Positions 18,233 to 28,824 of a stretch of DNA of 64,000 nt are shown piece by piece. Numbering within the stretch: the first letter of the stretch is position 1; the number at the start of each line of letters is the position of its first letter. This DNA is from Paraburkholderia xenovorans LB400 (lineage in GTDB: Bacteria > Pseudomonadota > Gammaproteobacteria > Burkholderiales > Burkholderiaceae), in the NCBI RefSeq assembly GCF_000013645.1, contig NC_007951.1:2418001-2482000 (forward strand), in the 5' to 3' direction. The notes beneath the pieces were generated by a model. The model searched no databases. It was given only the letters and a program-made list of their open reading frames with translations, and was not told where the DNA came from. The translations under genes were made by a program, and so were the position numbers.

Positions 18233-20455
18233 GTGAGCAACCAGATCTCTCCACACATGGCCGGTCCGATCAAGACCGAAGAAGAGGACGTCGTCCTCGG
18301 GCAACTGCTGCAGGTGATCCTCGACGACATCTGGTGGCTGATCGCCATCGCCGCCGTGATCGTCGCGATTGCGGGTGCGTACTGCTTCCTCGCCAAGCCG
18401 ATCTATTCCGCCGATGCGCACGTGCGGGTCGAGCAGTCCGACAACACGTCACAGGCGCTCACGCAGACGCAAACGGGCGCGGCGATCACCACCGGCTCGA
18501 CCGCGCTGCCGACCGACGCCGAGATCGAAATTATCAAGAGCCGCGGCGTGGTCGGCCCGGTCGTGCAGCAGCTCAAACTGAACTTCAGCGTCACGCCGAA
18601 GACCTTCCCGCTGCTCGGCAGCATCGCCGCGCGCATGGCGACGCCGGGTCAGCCGGCGCGTCCGTGGCTGGGCTTGTCGTCGTACGCATGGGGCGGTGAA
18701 GAGGCCGACGTCGATTCGATCGACGTGATCCCCGCGCTGGAAGGTCAGAAGCTGACCATGAAGGTGCTGGACGACCAGCACTACGAACTGTATGCGACCA
18801 ACGGCGCGCTGCTGCTGCGCGGCGTCGTCGGCCAGCAGGAACAGGGCGGCGGCGTGACCATGACGGTCAACAAACTGGTGGCGCGCCCCGGCGAGGAATT
18901 CACGGTGATGCGCGCCAACGACCTCGACGCGATCACCGCGTTCCAGTCGGCCATCACGGTGCAGGAGCAGGGCAAGCAGACCGGCGTGATCCAGATTTCG
19001 CTGGAAGACAAGAGCCCGGAACATGCCGCGCTGGTCGCCAACGCGCTCGCCCAGTCGTATGTGCGCCAGCACGTGCTGAACAAGCAGGCCGACGCGAGCA
19101 AGATGCTCGACTTCCTGAAGAGCGAAGAGCCGCGCCTGAAGGCCGACCTCGAACGCGCCGAAGCCGCGCTGACCGCGTATCAGCGTCAGTCCGGCTCGAT
19201 CAACGCGAGCGACGAAGCCAAGGTGTACCTGGAAGGCAGCATGCAGTACGAACAGCAGATCGCCGGCTTGCGCCTGCAGATGGCGCAGCTCACCGAGCGT
19301 TACGGCGACGACCACCCGATGCTGGTGGCCGCGCGCGCGCAGATGGCCGAATTGCAGGCGCAGCGCGCCAAATACGCCGACCGCTTCCGCGATCTGCCGG
19401 CCACCGAAGTGAAGGCCGTGCAGTTGCAGCGCGACGCGAAAGTGGCCGAAGACATCTACGTGCTGCTGCTCAACCGGGTGCAGGAGTTGTCGGTGCAGAA
19501 GGCCGGCACCGGCGGCAACGTGCATATCGTCGACGCCGCGCTGCGCCCGGGCGTGCCGGTCAAGCCGAAGAAGGCGCTGATCCTCTCGGCGGCGGTGATT
19601 CTCGGGCTGATCGCGGGCACCGGCTTCGTGTTCCTGCGCCGCAATATGTTCAAGGGCATCGACGACCCCGATCACATCGAGCGTGCGTTCCACCTGCCGG
19701 TGTTCGGCCTCGTACCGCAAAGCGCCGAACAGGCCGTGCTCGAAAGCAGCTTCCTGCGCGGCGGCGAACGCCTGCGCTCGGTGCTGGCGAATGCGCGGCC
19801 GAAGGACGTCACGGTGGAAAGCCTGCGCAGTCTGCGCACCTCCATGCAGTTCACCATGATGGACGCGAAGAACCGCATCGTCATGCTGACGGGGCCGATG
19901 GCCGGCGTCGGCAAGAGCTTCCTGACGGTCAACCTCGCGGTGCTGCTCGCGAATTCGGGCAAGCGTGTGCTGATGATCGACGGCGACATGCGCCGCGGTG
20001 TGCTCGAACGCTATCTGGGCGGTGTGCCGGATAACGGTCTCTCTGAATTGCTGAGCGGCCAGATCTCGCTGGAAGAAGCGATTCGCAGCTCGAATGTGGA
20101 GGGCCTGAGCTTCATCTCGTGCGGCCGCCGTCCGCCGAATCCGTCGGAGCTGCTGATGTCGCCGCGCCTGCCGCAATACCTCGAAGGTCTCGCCAAGCGC
20201 TACGACGTGATCATGATCGATACGCCGCCGGTGCTGGCCGTGACCGATGCGTCGATCATCGGCGCGTATGCCGGATCGACCTTCTTCGTGATGCGCTCGG
20301 GCGTGCACAGCGAGGGCGAAATCGCCGACGCGCTCAAGCGTCTGCGCGCGGCCGGCGTGCACGTGCAGGGCGGCATTTTCAACGGCATGCCGGCGCGTTC
20401 GCGCGGCGGCTACGACCGGGGCTATGCGGCGGTTCAGGAATACCTGAGCACCTGA
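18233..20455 (+). CDS. bceF: Polysaccharide co-polymerase tyrosine autokinase (Wzc type)
   Basis: This 740-residue inner-membrane protein has a Wzz domain with a first membrane segment (about 43-60), a long periplasmic coiled-coil part (about 290-410) and a second membrane segment near 445-463. It is followed by a cytoplasmic BY-kinase: Walker A GPMAGVGKSFLTVNLA (about 553-568), Walker A' LMIDGDMRRG (about 580) and Walker B VIMIDTPPVLAV (about 660). The C-terminus has a small tyrosine cluster (GGYDRGYAAVQEYLST), the autophosphorylation site type. It sets polymer length and export with bceE and is the substrate of bceD. The start is GTG at 18233; an ATG at 18257 is an alternative. Confidence 0.93.
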   Translation: MSNQISPHMAGPIKTEEEDVVLGQLLQVILDDIWWLIAIAAVIVAIAGAYCFLAKPIYSADAHVRVEQSDNTSQALTQTQTGAAITTGSTALPTDAEIEIIKSRGVVGPVVQQLKLNFSVTPKTFPLLGSIAARMATPGQPARPWLGLSSYAWGGEEADVDSIDVIPALEGQKLTMKVLDDQHYELYATNGALLLRGVVGQQEQGGGVTMTVNKLVARPGEEFTVMRANDLDAITAFQSAITVQEQGKQTGVIQISLEDKSPEHAALVANALAQSYVRQHVLNKQADASKMLDFLKSEEPRLKADLERAEAALTAYQRQSGSINASDEAKVYLEGSMQYEQQIAGLRLQMAQLTERYGDDHPMLVAARAQMAELQAQRAKYADRFRDLPATEVKAVQLQRDAKVAEDIYVLLLNRVQELSVQKAGTGGNVHIVDAALRPGVPVKPKKALILSAAVILGLIAGTGFVFLRRNMFKGIDDPDHIERAFHLPVFGLVPQSAEQAVLESSFLRGGERLRSVLANARPKDVTVESLRSLRTSMQFTMMDAKNRIVMLTGPMAGVGKSFLTVNLAVLLANSGKRVLMIDGDMRRGVLERYLGGVPDNGLSELLSGQISLEEAIRSSNVEGLSFISCGRRPPNPSELLMSPRLPQYLEGLAKRYDVIMIDTPPVLAVTDASIIGAYAGSTFFVMRSGVHSEGEIADALKRLRAAGVHVQGGIFNGMPARSRGGYDRGYAAVQEYLST

Positions 20456-20517
20456 GCCGGATGCGTTTCGGGATGCAATCCGGTCTTCGCGCAACGACGA
20501 TTAAAAAGGACATCACG

Positions 20518-21450
20518 ATGAAAGTGACGGTACTGGTTCCGACTTTCCGACGCCCGGCCGATCTGGCGCGCTGCCTCGCCGCGCTGCAACGGCAGTCGCG
20601 CCTGCCCGACGAAGTGGTGGTAGTGGCGCGCGCCGACGACGAAGCGACGCATGCCTGCCTGCGCGATCCGGCCGTGCCGGGCGCGCTGCCGCTCTCGGTG
20701 GCGCTCGTCGAAGTGCCCGGCCAGGTCGCGGCGCTGAATCGCGGACTGGACGCGGCCAACGGCGACGTGATCGCGATCACCGACGACGACGCCGCGCCGC
20801 ACGCCGACTGGGTTGAACGCATCGCGGCCGCATTCGAGGGCGACGCGCGCCTCGGCGCGCTCGGCGGACGCGACTGGGTGCACGAGAAAGGCCGCGTGCT
20901 CGACGGCGAGCGGCCGCTGGTGGGCAAGGTCACGGCCCACGGCAAGATCATCGGCAATCATCATCTCGGCGTGGGCGGTGCGCGCGAAGTCGATATTCTG
21001 AAAGGCGCGAACATGAGTTATCGCCGCGAGGCGGTGCGCACCATCCGCTTCGACGCGCGCCTGCGCGGCGCGGGCGCGCAGGTCCACAACGACATGGCCT
21101 TCAGCCTTGCGGTGAAGAACGCCGGCTGGAAGCTGATGTACGACCCGCGCGTGGCGGTCGATCACTTTCCCGCCGAGCGTTTCGACGACGACCGGCGCGA
21201 CGCGCAAACCATGACCGCGTTGCGCAACGCCGCCTTCAACTTCCATCTGATTCTGCTCGACCAGTTGCCGCCGCTGCGCCGCGAAACCGCCTGGTGGTGG
21301 TGGACGCTGGTCGGCACGCGGGTTTATCCGGGGCTCACGCATGCGGCGCTCGCGCTGCTCTCGAAGCAGGCCGGCCTGAAGCTCACGCGTTGGCGTGCGG
21401 TGCGCACCGGCGCCCACGAAGCGCGCCGCGCGCTGTCCCGCGCCGCGTGA
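20518..21450 (+). CDS. bceG: Family-2 glycosyltransferase
   Basis: This 310-residue cytoplasmic, membrane-associated inverting glycosyltransferase (GT-A fold) opens with MKVTVLVPTFRRPADLARCL. It has a DxD-type region DVIAITDDDAAPHADWV (about residues 83-100) and an acceptor-site segment KGANMSYRREAVRT. It should add one sugar to the lipid-linked cepacian repeat unit; the specific linkage cannot be read from sequence. The start has AAGGA ten bases upstream. It lies between bceF and bceH, matching BceG by order. Confidence 0.88.
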   Translation: MKVTVLVPTFRRPADLARCLAALQRQSRLPDEVVVVARADDEATHACLRDPAVPGALPLSVALVEVPGQVAALNRGLDAANGDVIAITDDDAAPHADWVERIAAAFEGDARLGALGGRDWVHEKGRVLDGERPLVGKVTAHGKIIGNHHLGVGGAREVDILKGANMSYRREAVRTIRFDARLRGAGAQVHNDMAFSLAVKNAGWKLMYDPRVAVDHFPAERFDDDRRDAQTMTALRNAAFNFHLILLDQLPPLRRETAWWWWTLVGTRVYPGLTHAALALLSKQAGLKLTRWRAVRTGAHEARRALSRAA

Positions 21451-21547
21451 GTTCCGCGTTCCCTACGTTCACGCAGCGCGTTCGCGCGTCGGCAGCCCGC
21501 ATGCGGGCCGCCGATGCCCCTTTCCACCGGCAGAGCGGAGTGTCTGC

Positions 21548-22738
21548 ATGAGTACGAAAGTCCACGTTCATCTGTTTTACGGCGCGGATCCGCGCTTTTA
21601 CCGGCCGGGCGACAATATCGGCTGCCTGTACGGCTATCACCACGCCGAATCCGACGCGTTCGCGCTGACCTATTCGCAGGACGCCCGCGAAGGCAAGCCG
21701 GTGCGGTTGCTGCGCCGTGCGCTGAAGGCCGCGCTCGGCTTCGACTTCATCCATACGTGGCGCAATCGCGCCGAGATGCTGCGCTCGGACGTGATCTGGA
21801 CGCATACCGAGCAGGAATGGCTCTCGGCCGCGCTCATGCTGTTGCTGAGCGGCCGCAAGGCGGGCACCGATAGCGGCCCCTTGCTGCTCGCGCAAAGCGT
21901 GTGGCTGCTCGACAAGTGGCCTTCGTACGGCGTGCTGCGCAGCTGGCTGTATCGCAAGCTGATGAAGCGCGCGGATCAGCTCACCACGCTCGCCAGCGAA
22001 AACGCCGAATTGTGCCGGCGCTATTTCGATCGCGACGCCAGGCCGCTGCTGTACGGCCTGAATACGCGCGATTTTCCGGTCAGGAGCCCTGTTGAGTGGA
22101 CGCCGCACACGCCGATCCGCATCGCCGCCATCGGCAACGATCGCGACCGCGATTGGGAGACGCTCATCCAGGCATTCGGCAACGACGCGCGCTATACCGT
22201 GAAGCTCGCTACGCGGCGCCGGATTCCCGCGTCGCTGCGCGCGCCCAACGTCGAGATCGCGCTGTTCTCCGGCATCAGGAAGCAGCACGAACTGTACGAC
22301 TGGGCCGACGTGATCGTCGTGCCGCTGCGGCCGAATTCGCACGCCTCGGGCATCACGGTGATGCTCGAAGCAGCGGCGGTTGGCAAGCCGATGGTGGTGA
22401 CGAATGTCGGCGCGTTGCAGGATTATTTCCCGGCGGGCGAGGCGTTCTATATCCCGCCGTTCGATCCGCGGGCACTGCGCGAAGCGGTCGACCAGCTCGC
22501 CGCCGCACCGGCGGACGCGTTGCGCCAGGCGCAGGCGGCCGCGGCCGGTTTGCTGTCGCGCGATCTGACCACGCAGCACTACGCGATGCAGCATGTGCGG
22601 ATCACCCAGGAGATGCTGCGCGCGAGGGCCGCGACGCGCGCGCGCCCGGCGGCCAGCATGGCTGCGGCTGCGGCGACGACGGCGGCGGCAGTGGCCGAGC
22701 CCGAGCGGTCGGCGCGCCAGTCGCGTGGAGGTCTCTGA
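21548..22738 (+). CDS. bceH: Glycosyltransferase (GT-B fold, GumH/BceH-like)
   Basis: This 396-residue cytoplasmic protein has the C-terminal donor-binding half of a GT-B enzyme: IRIAAIGNDRDRDWETLIQ, DWADVIVVPLRPNSHASGITV, then MLEAAAVGKPMVVTNVGALQDYF, a variant of the EX7E region. Its N-terminal half (MSTKVHVHLFYGADPRFYRPGDN) is less conserved. It is predicted to add a sugar, probably mannose or glucuronate, to the growing repeat unit. The start was chosen from GGAG nine bases upstream. The Ala-rich tail after about 360 is probably disordered. The position matches BceH. Confidence 0.85.
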   Translation: MSTKVHVHLFYGADPRFYRPGDNIGCLYGYHHAESDAFALTYSQDAREGKPVRLLRRALKAALGFDFIHTWRNRAEMLRSDVIWTHTEQEWLSAALMLLLSGRKAGTDSGPLLLAQSVWLLDKWPSYGVLRSWLYRKLMKRADQLTTLASENAELCRRYFDRDARPLLYGLNTRDFPVRSPVEWTPHTPIRIAAIGNDRDRDWETLIQAFGNDARYTVKLATRRRIPASLRAPNVEIALFSGIRKQHELYDWADVIVVPLRPNSHASGITVMLEAAAVGKPMVVTNVGALQDYFPAGEAFYIPPFDPRALREAVDQLAAAPADALRQAQAAAAGLLSRDLTTQHYAMQHVRITQEMLRARAATRARPAASMAAAAATTAAAVAEPERSARQSRGGL

Positions 22739-22741
22739 ACG

Positions 22742-24235
22742 ATGTCGACGATCGCGCGAAGCGCCGATAGCTCGAACAGCGGCTCGAACAGCGCGGGACG
22801 GGCGCCGTCCCGTACCCGCAAGGAATGGCTGCCGGAGGCTTTGCTGTGGCTCGTCACGGCGCTGCTGATCGGCGCGCATCAGGGCACGGTGCTCACGCTC
22901 GCGTTTCCGATGCTCGCGATCCTGACGGGCCTGTGGCTCTACTTCAGGAGCCCGGCGCGCTACATCGGCTTCATGTGGTGGCTGTGGTTCCTGAGCCCGG
23001 AAGTGCGGCGTCTGGCCGACTGGTCCAAAGGCTCGTTCACGCCGACCAGCCTGATCCAGGTTGCGCCGCTTGCGGTGACGATGATCAGCGCGCTGTCGCT
23101 GCTGCGCTACTACAAGCTGCTCGCGCAGCGGCGCGGCCTGCCGGTGCTGCTGATCCTGCTCGGGCTGATCTATGCGTTCCTGGTGGGCGTGATGTCGAGC
23201 GGACCGCTCGCGGCCACCTACGATCTCGCGAACTGGCTCTATCCGATCCTGATCGGCTTTCACATCATGGCGCACACGCGCCAGTATCCGAAGTACCGCG
23301 ACACCATCGTCAATACGTTCATCTGGGGCATGCTGGTGATGGGCGGCTACGGCCTCGTGCAGTTTTTCATCATGCCGCAGTGGGACGCGCTGTGGATGCT
23401 CGGCTCGCAGATGAACTCGCAAGGCGACCCCGTGCCGATGGGCGTGCGCGTGTTCAGCACGATGAATTCGTCTGGACCGTTCGCGTTCGCGATGATGGGC
23501 GCGATGGTGTTCGTGATGGCGGCCACGCACCGGGTACGCTGGATCGCCGCGGCGCTCGGCTTTTTCGCGTTCGCGCTGAGCCTCGTGCGCTCGACCTGGG
23601 GCGGCTGGGTCATCGCGCTGCTGATCCAGCTCGTCAAATCGAACAACAAGGTGCGGGTGCGCATCATCGCCAGCGCGGTGCTGCTGGCGGGGCTCTGCGT
23701 GCCGCTGCTGGCGGTCGGCCCGGTTGCCGAGCGGATGCAGGCGCGCCTCACCACCATCGTCAACCTGAACGACGACCAGAGCTATGCGGCGCGTAACGAA
23801 TTCTATGCGACCTTCGCCAAAACCGCCTTTACCGATGTGTCCGGCGAGGGCATGGGCGCGACCGGCACCTCCACCAAGCTCTCGAACGACGGCGGCCAGC
23901 TCGGCCAGTACGGCAACTTCGACAGCGGCGTGATGAACATTCCGTTCGTGCTCGGCTGGCCCGGCACGCTGCTCTACATGTCCGGCATTGTCTGGATCCT
24001 GACACGCGCCGTGCTCGCGTCGTTCAAGCTGCGCAACGACAAATTCGTCTCCGCCTGCCTGAGCCTGAGTCTCGCGACCTTCGCGATGCTGGTGTTCACC
24101 AATTCGCTGGTGGGCACGGGCGGCTTGCTGCTTTTCATGAGTGTTTTTTCGATCCTTTCCGCGGTGCATTACGAAAAACTGAACCGCGCAGGTACGTCAT
24201 ATCGCACGCTATTACTTCACGGAGGCACTGATTGA
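22742..24235 (+). CDS. bceI: Wzy-type polysaccharide polymerase
   Basis: This 497-residue integral inner-membrane protein has about ten to twelve hydrophobic segments, with an O-antigen ligase/polymerase-like periplasmic loop (about 330-410, RMQARLTTIVNLNDDQSYAARNEFY). The topology and position indicate the polymerase that joins flipped repeat units, as BceI. A GGAGG site at about 22728 lies just before the bceH stop and the ATG. The stop overlaps the next start within ATTGA, so bceJ is translationally coupled. Sequence conservation in this class is low, and the call leans on topology and context. Confidence 0.85.
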   Translation: MSTIARSADSSNSGSNSAGRAPSRTRKEWLPEALLWLVTALLIGAHQGTVLTLAFPMLAILTGLWLYFRSPARYIGFMWWLWFLSPEVRRLADWSKGSFTPTSLIQVAPLAVTMISALSLLRYYKLLAQRRGLPVLLILLGLIYAFLVGVMSSGPLAATYDLANWLYPILIGFHIMAHTRQYPKYRDTIVNTFIWGMLVMGGYGLVQFFIMPQWDALWMLGSQMNSQGDPVPMGVRVFSTMNSSGPFAFAMMGAMVFVMAATHRVRWIAAALGFFAFALSLVRSTWGGWVIALLIQLVKSNNKVRVRIIASAVLLAGLCVPLLAVGPVAERMQARLTTIVNLNDDQSYAARNEFYATFAKTAFTDVSGEGMGATGTSTKLSNDGGQLGQYGNFDSGVMNIPFVLGWPGTLLYMSGIVWILTRAVLASFKLRNDKFVSACLSLSLATFAMLVFTNSLVGTGGLLLFMSVFSILSAVHYEKLNRAGTSYRTLLLHGGTD

Positions 24236-25461
24236 GAGTTGCCATTGTCACGCACGTTGTGCGCCATAACGACGGCCAGGGGCGCGTCAACCACGAGATC
24301 GCGCGCGCGGCGCTCGACGAGAACATCGGCGTCACGCTGGTCGCCTCGCATGTCGCGCCCGATCTGCTCGCGCATCCGAACGTCCGCTGGGTGCCGGTGA
24401 AAATCGGCCGCTGGTGGCCCACCAATCTGCTGCGCCAGCAGGTGTTCGCGTTCAGAAGCGCGATGTGGCTGCGCGCGCATCGCCGCGAATACGACGTGCT
24501 GCATGTGAACGGCTTCATCACGTGGATGCGCGCCGACGTCAACACCTCGCACTTCGTGCATAGCGGCTGGTTCGGCAGCAAGTACTACCCGTTCGGGCTC
24601 ACCAAGGGCGTGTGGTCCGCGTATCAGTCGGTCTATACGCGCTGCAATGCGCTGCTCGAACGCTGGGCCTACCGGCGCTCGAAGGTGATCACAGCGGTGT
24701 CGCAAAAGGTCGCCGACGAAATCCGCGCGATCGGCCTCACGCCGGATAACCGTGTGGATGTGATCTACAACGGCGTCGATACGCAGGGCTTCGCGGCGGC
24801 CACCGGCGACCGCGAGAAATTCGGCCTGCCGAAAGACGCGTTCCTGCTGCTGTTCGTCGGCGACCTGCGCACGCCGCGCAAGAACCTCGGCACCGTGCTC
24901 GCCGCGCTCAGGTTTCTGCCGGAGCACGTGCAGATCGCGGTGGCCGGTTTTCTGCCGGGCAGCCCGTACCCGGAACAGGCGAAGGCGCTCGGCATCGCGC
25001 ACCGCGTGCATTTTCTCGGGCTCGTGAAAGAGATGCCGGTGCTGATGCATTCGGTCGACGCCTTCGTCTTCCCGTCGCGCTACGAAGCGATGAGCCTGTC
25101 GCTGCTCGAAGCGATGGCGGCCGGTTTGCCGGTGGTCACCGCGCGCACCGCGGGCGGCGCTGAAATCATCACGCCGGAATGCGGCATCGTGCTCGACGAT
25201 CCGGACGATCCCAAGGCGCTCGCCGAGGCGATCGCGCGTCTCGCCGGAAATCACGACGAGCGCCGCGCGATGGGTGTCGCCGCCAACGAACTCGCGACCG
25301 GCTTCGGCTGGGCGCGCATGGCCGCGCAATACATCGCGCTGTATCGCCAGTTGGCGGGGCAGCAGAAGGATCGACGGCGCAGCGAGGCGGAGGCAGCGGC
25401 GGTCGCCAGAAACGACGCGCTGACGCTGAACACGCTGGCCGGCCAGAAGAGCGCGGAATGA
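24232..25461 (+). CDS. bceJ: Family-4 glycosyltransferase
   Basis: This 409-residue cytoplasmic GT-B enzyme has an N-terminal domain MRVAIVTHVVRHNDGQGRVN and a C-terminal domain with LLFVGDLRTPRKNLGTVLAALR and the donor-site EX7E segment SRYEAMSLSLLEAMAAGLPVV. The start is TTG: GGAGG (24221-24225) lies six bases upstream, and the TTG overlaps the bceI stop (ATTGA). It should add one sugar of the cepacian repeat unit; the linkage is not deducible. Order matches BceJ. Confidence 0.88.
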   Translation: MRVAIVTHVVRHNDGQGRVNHEIARAALDENIGVTLVASHVAPDLLAHPNVRWVPVKIGRWWPTNLLRQQVFAFRSAMWLRAHRREYDVLHVNGFITWMRADVNTSHFVHSGWFGSKYYPFGLTKGVWSAYQSVYTRCNALLERWAYRRSKVITAVSQKVADEIRAIGLTPDNRVDVIYNGVDTQGFAAATGDREKFGLPKDAFLLLFVGDLRTPRKNLGTVLAALRFLPEHVQIAVAGFLPGSPYPEQAKALGIAHRVHFLGLVKEMPVLMHSVDAFVFPSRYEAMSLSLLEAMAAGLPVVTARTAGGAEIITPECGIVLDDPDDPKALAEAIARLAGNHDERRAMGVAANELATGFGWARMAAQYIALYRQLAGQQKDRRRSEAEAAAVARNDALTLNTLAGQKSAE

Positions 25462-25540
25462 CGCGGCGGGTTTCAACCAGCCGGCTGACGTATGCGGCGC
25501 TTCATCATCACAACTCTCAGAACGCACAGGGGTCACAATC

Positions 25541-26707
25541 ATGACGACAAGCTCCATCAAATCGCTGCAGATCGGGATGCACTGGTTCCCCGAGCGCGCG
25601 GGCGGCCTCGACCGCATGTACTACTCGCTGGTGGGCGCGTTGCCGGGCGCGGGCGTCGCGGTGCGCGGCGTGGTGGCCGGCTCGCCGAAAGTGGCCGCCG
25701 ACACCGGTGGCGCGATCAACGGCTTCGGCTCGGCCGCGCAATCGCTGCCGTTGCGCCTGATGGCCGCGCGCCGCGCGCTGCGAGAGGAGATCGGCAAGTC
25801 GCGCCCGGACGTGATTTCGTCGCACTTCGCGCTCTACACGTTTCCGGGTCTCGACGTGACGCGCGGCATACCGCAGGTCTCGCATTTTCAGGGGCCGTGG
25901 GCCGACGAAAGTCACGTGGAAGGCGCCGACTCGCTTGGCCAGCGCGCCAAGCGTTACCTGGAGCAATCGGTCTATGCGCGTTCGTCGCGGCTGATCGTGT
26001 TGTCCGAGGCGTTCGGCAAGATTCTGACCTCGCGCTATCGCATTGCGCCGGAGCGGGTGCGCGTCGTGCCCGGCTGCGTGGATGTCGAGCAGTTCAATCT
26101 GCCGATCTCGCCCGCCGAGGCGCGCCTGCGGCTGCAATTGCCGCAAGACCGGCCGATCGTGCTGGCGGTGCGGCGCCTGGTGCGCCGCATGGGCCTCGAA
26201 GATCTGATCGACGCGGTGAAGCTGCTCAAGCGCAGCGCGCCGGACGTGCTGCTGCTGATTGCCGGCAAAGGGCGGCTCGAAGGCGAACTGCAGGCGCGCA
26301 TTACCGAGGCGGGTCTGGAGGACAACGTCAAGCTGCTGGGTTTCGTGCCCGATCAGCATCTGGCGGCGTTGTATCGCGCGGCGAACATCAGCGTGGTGCC
26401 GACGGTCGCGCTGGAGGGTTTCGGGCTGATTACGGTGGAATCGCTGGCCTCGGGCACGCCGGTGCTGGTGACACCGGTCGGCGGCTTGCCGGAAGCGGTG
26501 GCGGGTTTGTCGCCGAATCTGGTGCTGCCGGAGACGGGCGCGAAGGCGATCGCGGATGGTCTGGCGGGCGCGCTCAACGGCACGCTGAAGTTACCCGATG
26601 CCGAAGCATGCCGCCGTTATGCGCGTGAGAACTTCGATAACTCGGTGATCGCGAAACGGGTGGCGTCGGTGTATGGGGAGGCGATTGCGGCGGGTGGGGT
26701 GCATTGA
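25541..26707 (+). CDS. bceK: Family-4 glycosyltransferase
   Basis: This 388-residue cytoplasmic GT-B enzyme has an N-terminal acceptor half with HWFPERAGGLDRMYYSLVGAL (a GG(L)xR loop). Its C-terminal donor half has VLAVRRLVRRMGLEDLIDAV and the EX7E segment EGFGLITVESLASGTPVLV. An AGGGG site precedes the ATG. It is the last gene of the bceB-K unit, and no intrinsic terminator follows. It is predicted to add a sugar to the lipid-linked repeat. The two GT4 genes bceJ and bceK are adjacent and similar in layout. Confidence 0.88.
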   Translation: MTTSSIKSLQIGMHWFPERAGGLDRMYYSLVGALPGAGVAVRGVVAGSPKVAADTGGAINGFGSAAQSLPLRLMAARRALREEIGKSRPDVISSHFALYTFPGLDVTRGIPQVSHFQGPWADESHVEGADSLGQRAKRYLEQSVYARSSRLIVLSEAFGKILTSRYRIAPERVRVVPGCVDVEQFNLPISPAEARLRLQLPQDRPIVLAVRRLVRRMGLEDLIDAVKLLKRSAPDVLLLIAGKGRLEGELQARITEAGLEDNVKLLGFVPDQHLAALYRAANISVVPTVALEGFGLITVESLASGTPVLVTPVGGLPEAVAGLSPNLVLPETGAKAIADGLAGALNGTLKLPDAEACRRYARENFDNSVIAKRVASVYGEAIAAGGVH

Positions 26708-26785
26708 GGGCTGAGCGGGGCACATCGCCAGTCGCGGCTGTATGAAAATTCCTTTCTCATTTTCAAAATTTTCCCGTGGCGATGA

Positions 26786-26953
26786 ATGCGGGGCAGGAGG
26801 ACCATCGATCTCACGACGGTTGATGCCTTCGTCCACCACAAGCGGTATCGCGGTGTCGCGAACGGTATCTACCTGAAAAAGATCAGTGCATGTGCTACGA
26901 AACTTCGAGATGATCCTGACTCAATGCAGATACTTCGTGACATGGTGAAATGA
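26786..26953 (+). CDS. Small ORF of 55 codons coupled to the next gene
   Basis: A 55-codon frame from ATG 26786 ends in TGA 26951-26953, and the next gene's ATG (26950) overlaps it as ATGA. The peptide is charged, with no signal sequence: TVDAFVHHKRYRGVANGIYL in the first half and KLRDDPDSMQILRDMVK at the end. AGGAGG at 26795-26800 is inside the frame, so the true start may be a non-ATG codon just after it, or the frame may be the remnant of a longer gene. Base composition is lower in GC than the bce genes. I recognise no family. The overlap is the main support. Confidence 0.45.
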   Translation: MRGRRTIDLTTVDAFVHHKRYRGVANGIYLKKISACATKLRDDPDSMQILRDMVK

Positions 26954-27510
26954 AAGCCGTTGTCCTTGCTGTCGCGTTGGCTGCGGCCGGCACCGTCACC
27001 ATTGACGCGCGCGCAGACGGAGCCAGTCAGTTGCGTCCGGTCGTCTCGTGCGCTCTCAGTGACGGTAGTCGCGCGACACTAAAGGCCAGATCGAGTGGGC
27101 CAGATGGAAACGCCTTGTTCGTGCAAGTTGGGAATAAAGCCGAGCGCGCGTTCCTCGACATGCCAGACAGCGACTTTGTCGGTCGCATTGTCTTGTCAAC
27201 CTGCATTGACAGGACGCTGATTTTTGCATTGGAGTATGGGCCGCCCTATCTGAAGGGCGTCGCGATCCGCCGGAACCCAAGAACTCACGCAGACGAAAGG
27301 ATTTACTTTGCGGAGAAGGCTCTACCTCGCTGGGTGTACCTCGGGGACAGCGAGATGCTCGTGGTTATTCAAGATCGCGGCAGTGAAGCGAATGGAAGGT
27401 ACGTCATCTATCGATACATTTCTGGCAAAGGGCAAACGGCGGAGCCGACAATTTCCAATGTTTTGCCTGAAAGACGTGGTCGCAAAGTCTTATTCTTGAA
27501 GACGCACTGA
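26950..27510 (+). CDS. Hypothetical secreted protein
   Basis: This 186-residue protein has a signal peptide (MKAVVLAVALAAAGTVTIDARA, cleavage about residue 22) and a mature part rich in beta strands, with two cysteines (VVSCALSDGS, VLSTCIDR). I do not recognise a family. Its ATG overlaps the stop of the 55-codon frame upstream. GC content is clearly below that of the flanking genes, and the pair sits between bceK and bceN, where the two cepacian half-clusters join. Lateral insertion is likely. A small protein plus a secreted partner could be an immunity or inhibitor pair, but this is speculation. Confidence 0.6.
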   Translation: MKAVVLAVALAAAGTVTIDARADGASQLRPVVSCALSDGSRATLKARSSGPDGNALFVQVGNKAERAFLDMPDSDFVGRIVLSTCIDRTLIFALEYGPPYLKGVAIRRNPRTHADERIYFAEKALPRWVYLGDSEMLVVIQDRGSEANGRYVIYRYISGKGQTAEPTISNVLPERRGRKVLFLKTH

Positions 27511-27608
27511 TCCACGACCATCCACCATGCTTCGCGATTTTTGCGTTGACGAACAATGGGCCAGCCGACCCGCCGCGCTGGCGGGGGCTCGGCTGCCGCC
27601 CCGTCGAA

Positions 27609-28670
<1,062 letters not shown>

Positions 28671-28824
28671 TTAAAAGAAAAAGAAGAAGCGGTCGCGCCG
28701 GTCAGGCGCATTTCATCGGCACACCCGGAAGCGCATCTCAGAAGCACGTTTCGCAAGCGCTAACGGCACCCAAAGACACCAAAGACACTCCAAACAAAGC
28801 GCGAAACGCACTTGAAAAACCGCT

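Noticed and set aside
18449..20494. 681-codon minus-strand frame
   Set aside because: It is the antisense of bceF; low-complexity His/Arg/Glu composition and no family features.
21383..24169. 928-codon open frame on the minus strand
   Set aside because: It lies opposite bceG, bceH and bceI, which have clear family motifs and ribosome sites. It is His/Arg/Glu-rich shadow coding typical of high-GC antisense frames.
27562..27595. Hairpin between the 186-residue gene and bceN as a terminator
   Set aside because: The stem CAGCCGACCCGCC/GGCGGG...TCGGCTG is strong, but neither strand has a following T-run. It was kept out as an intrinsic terminator.
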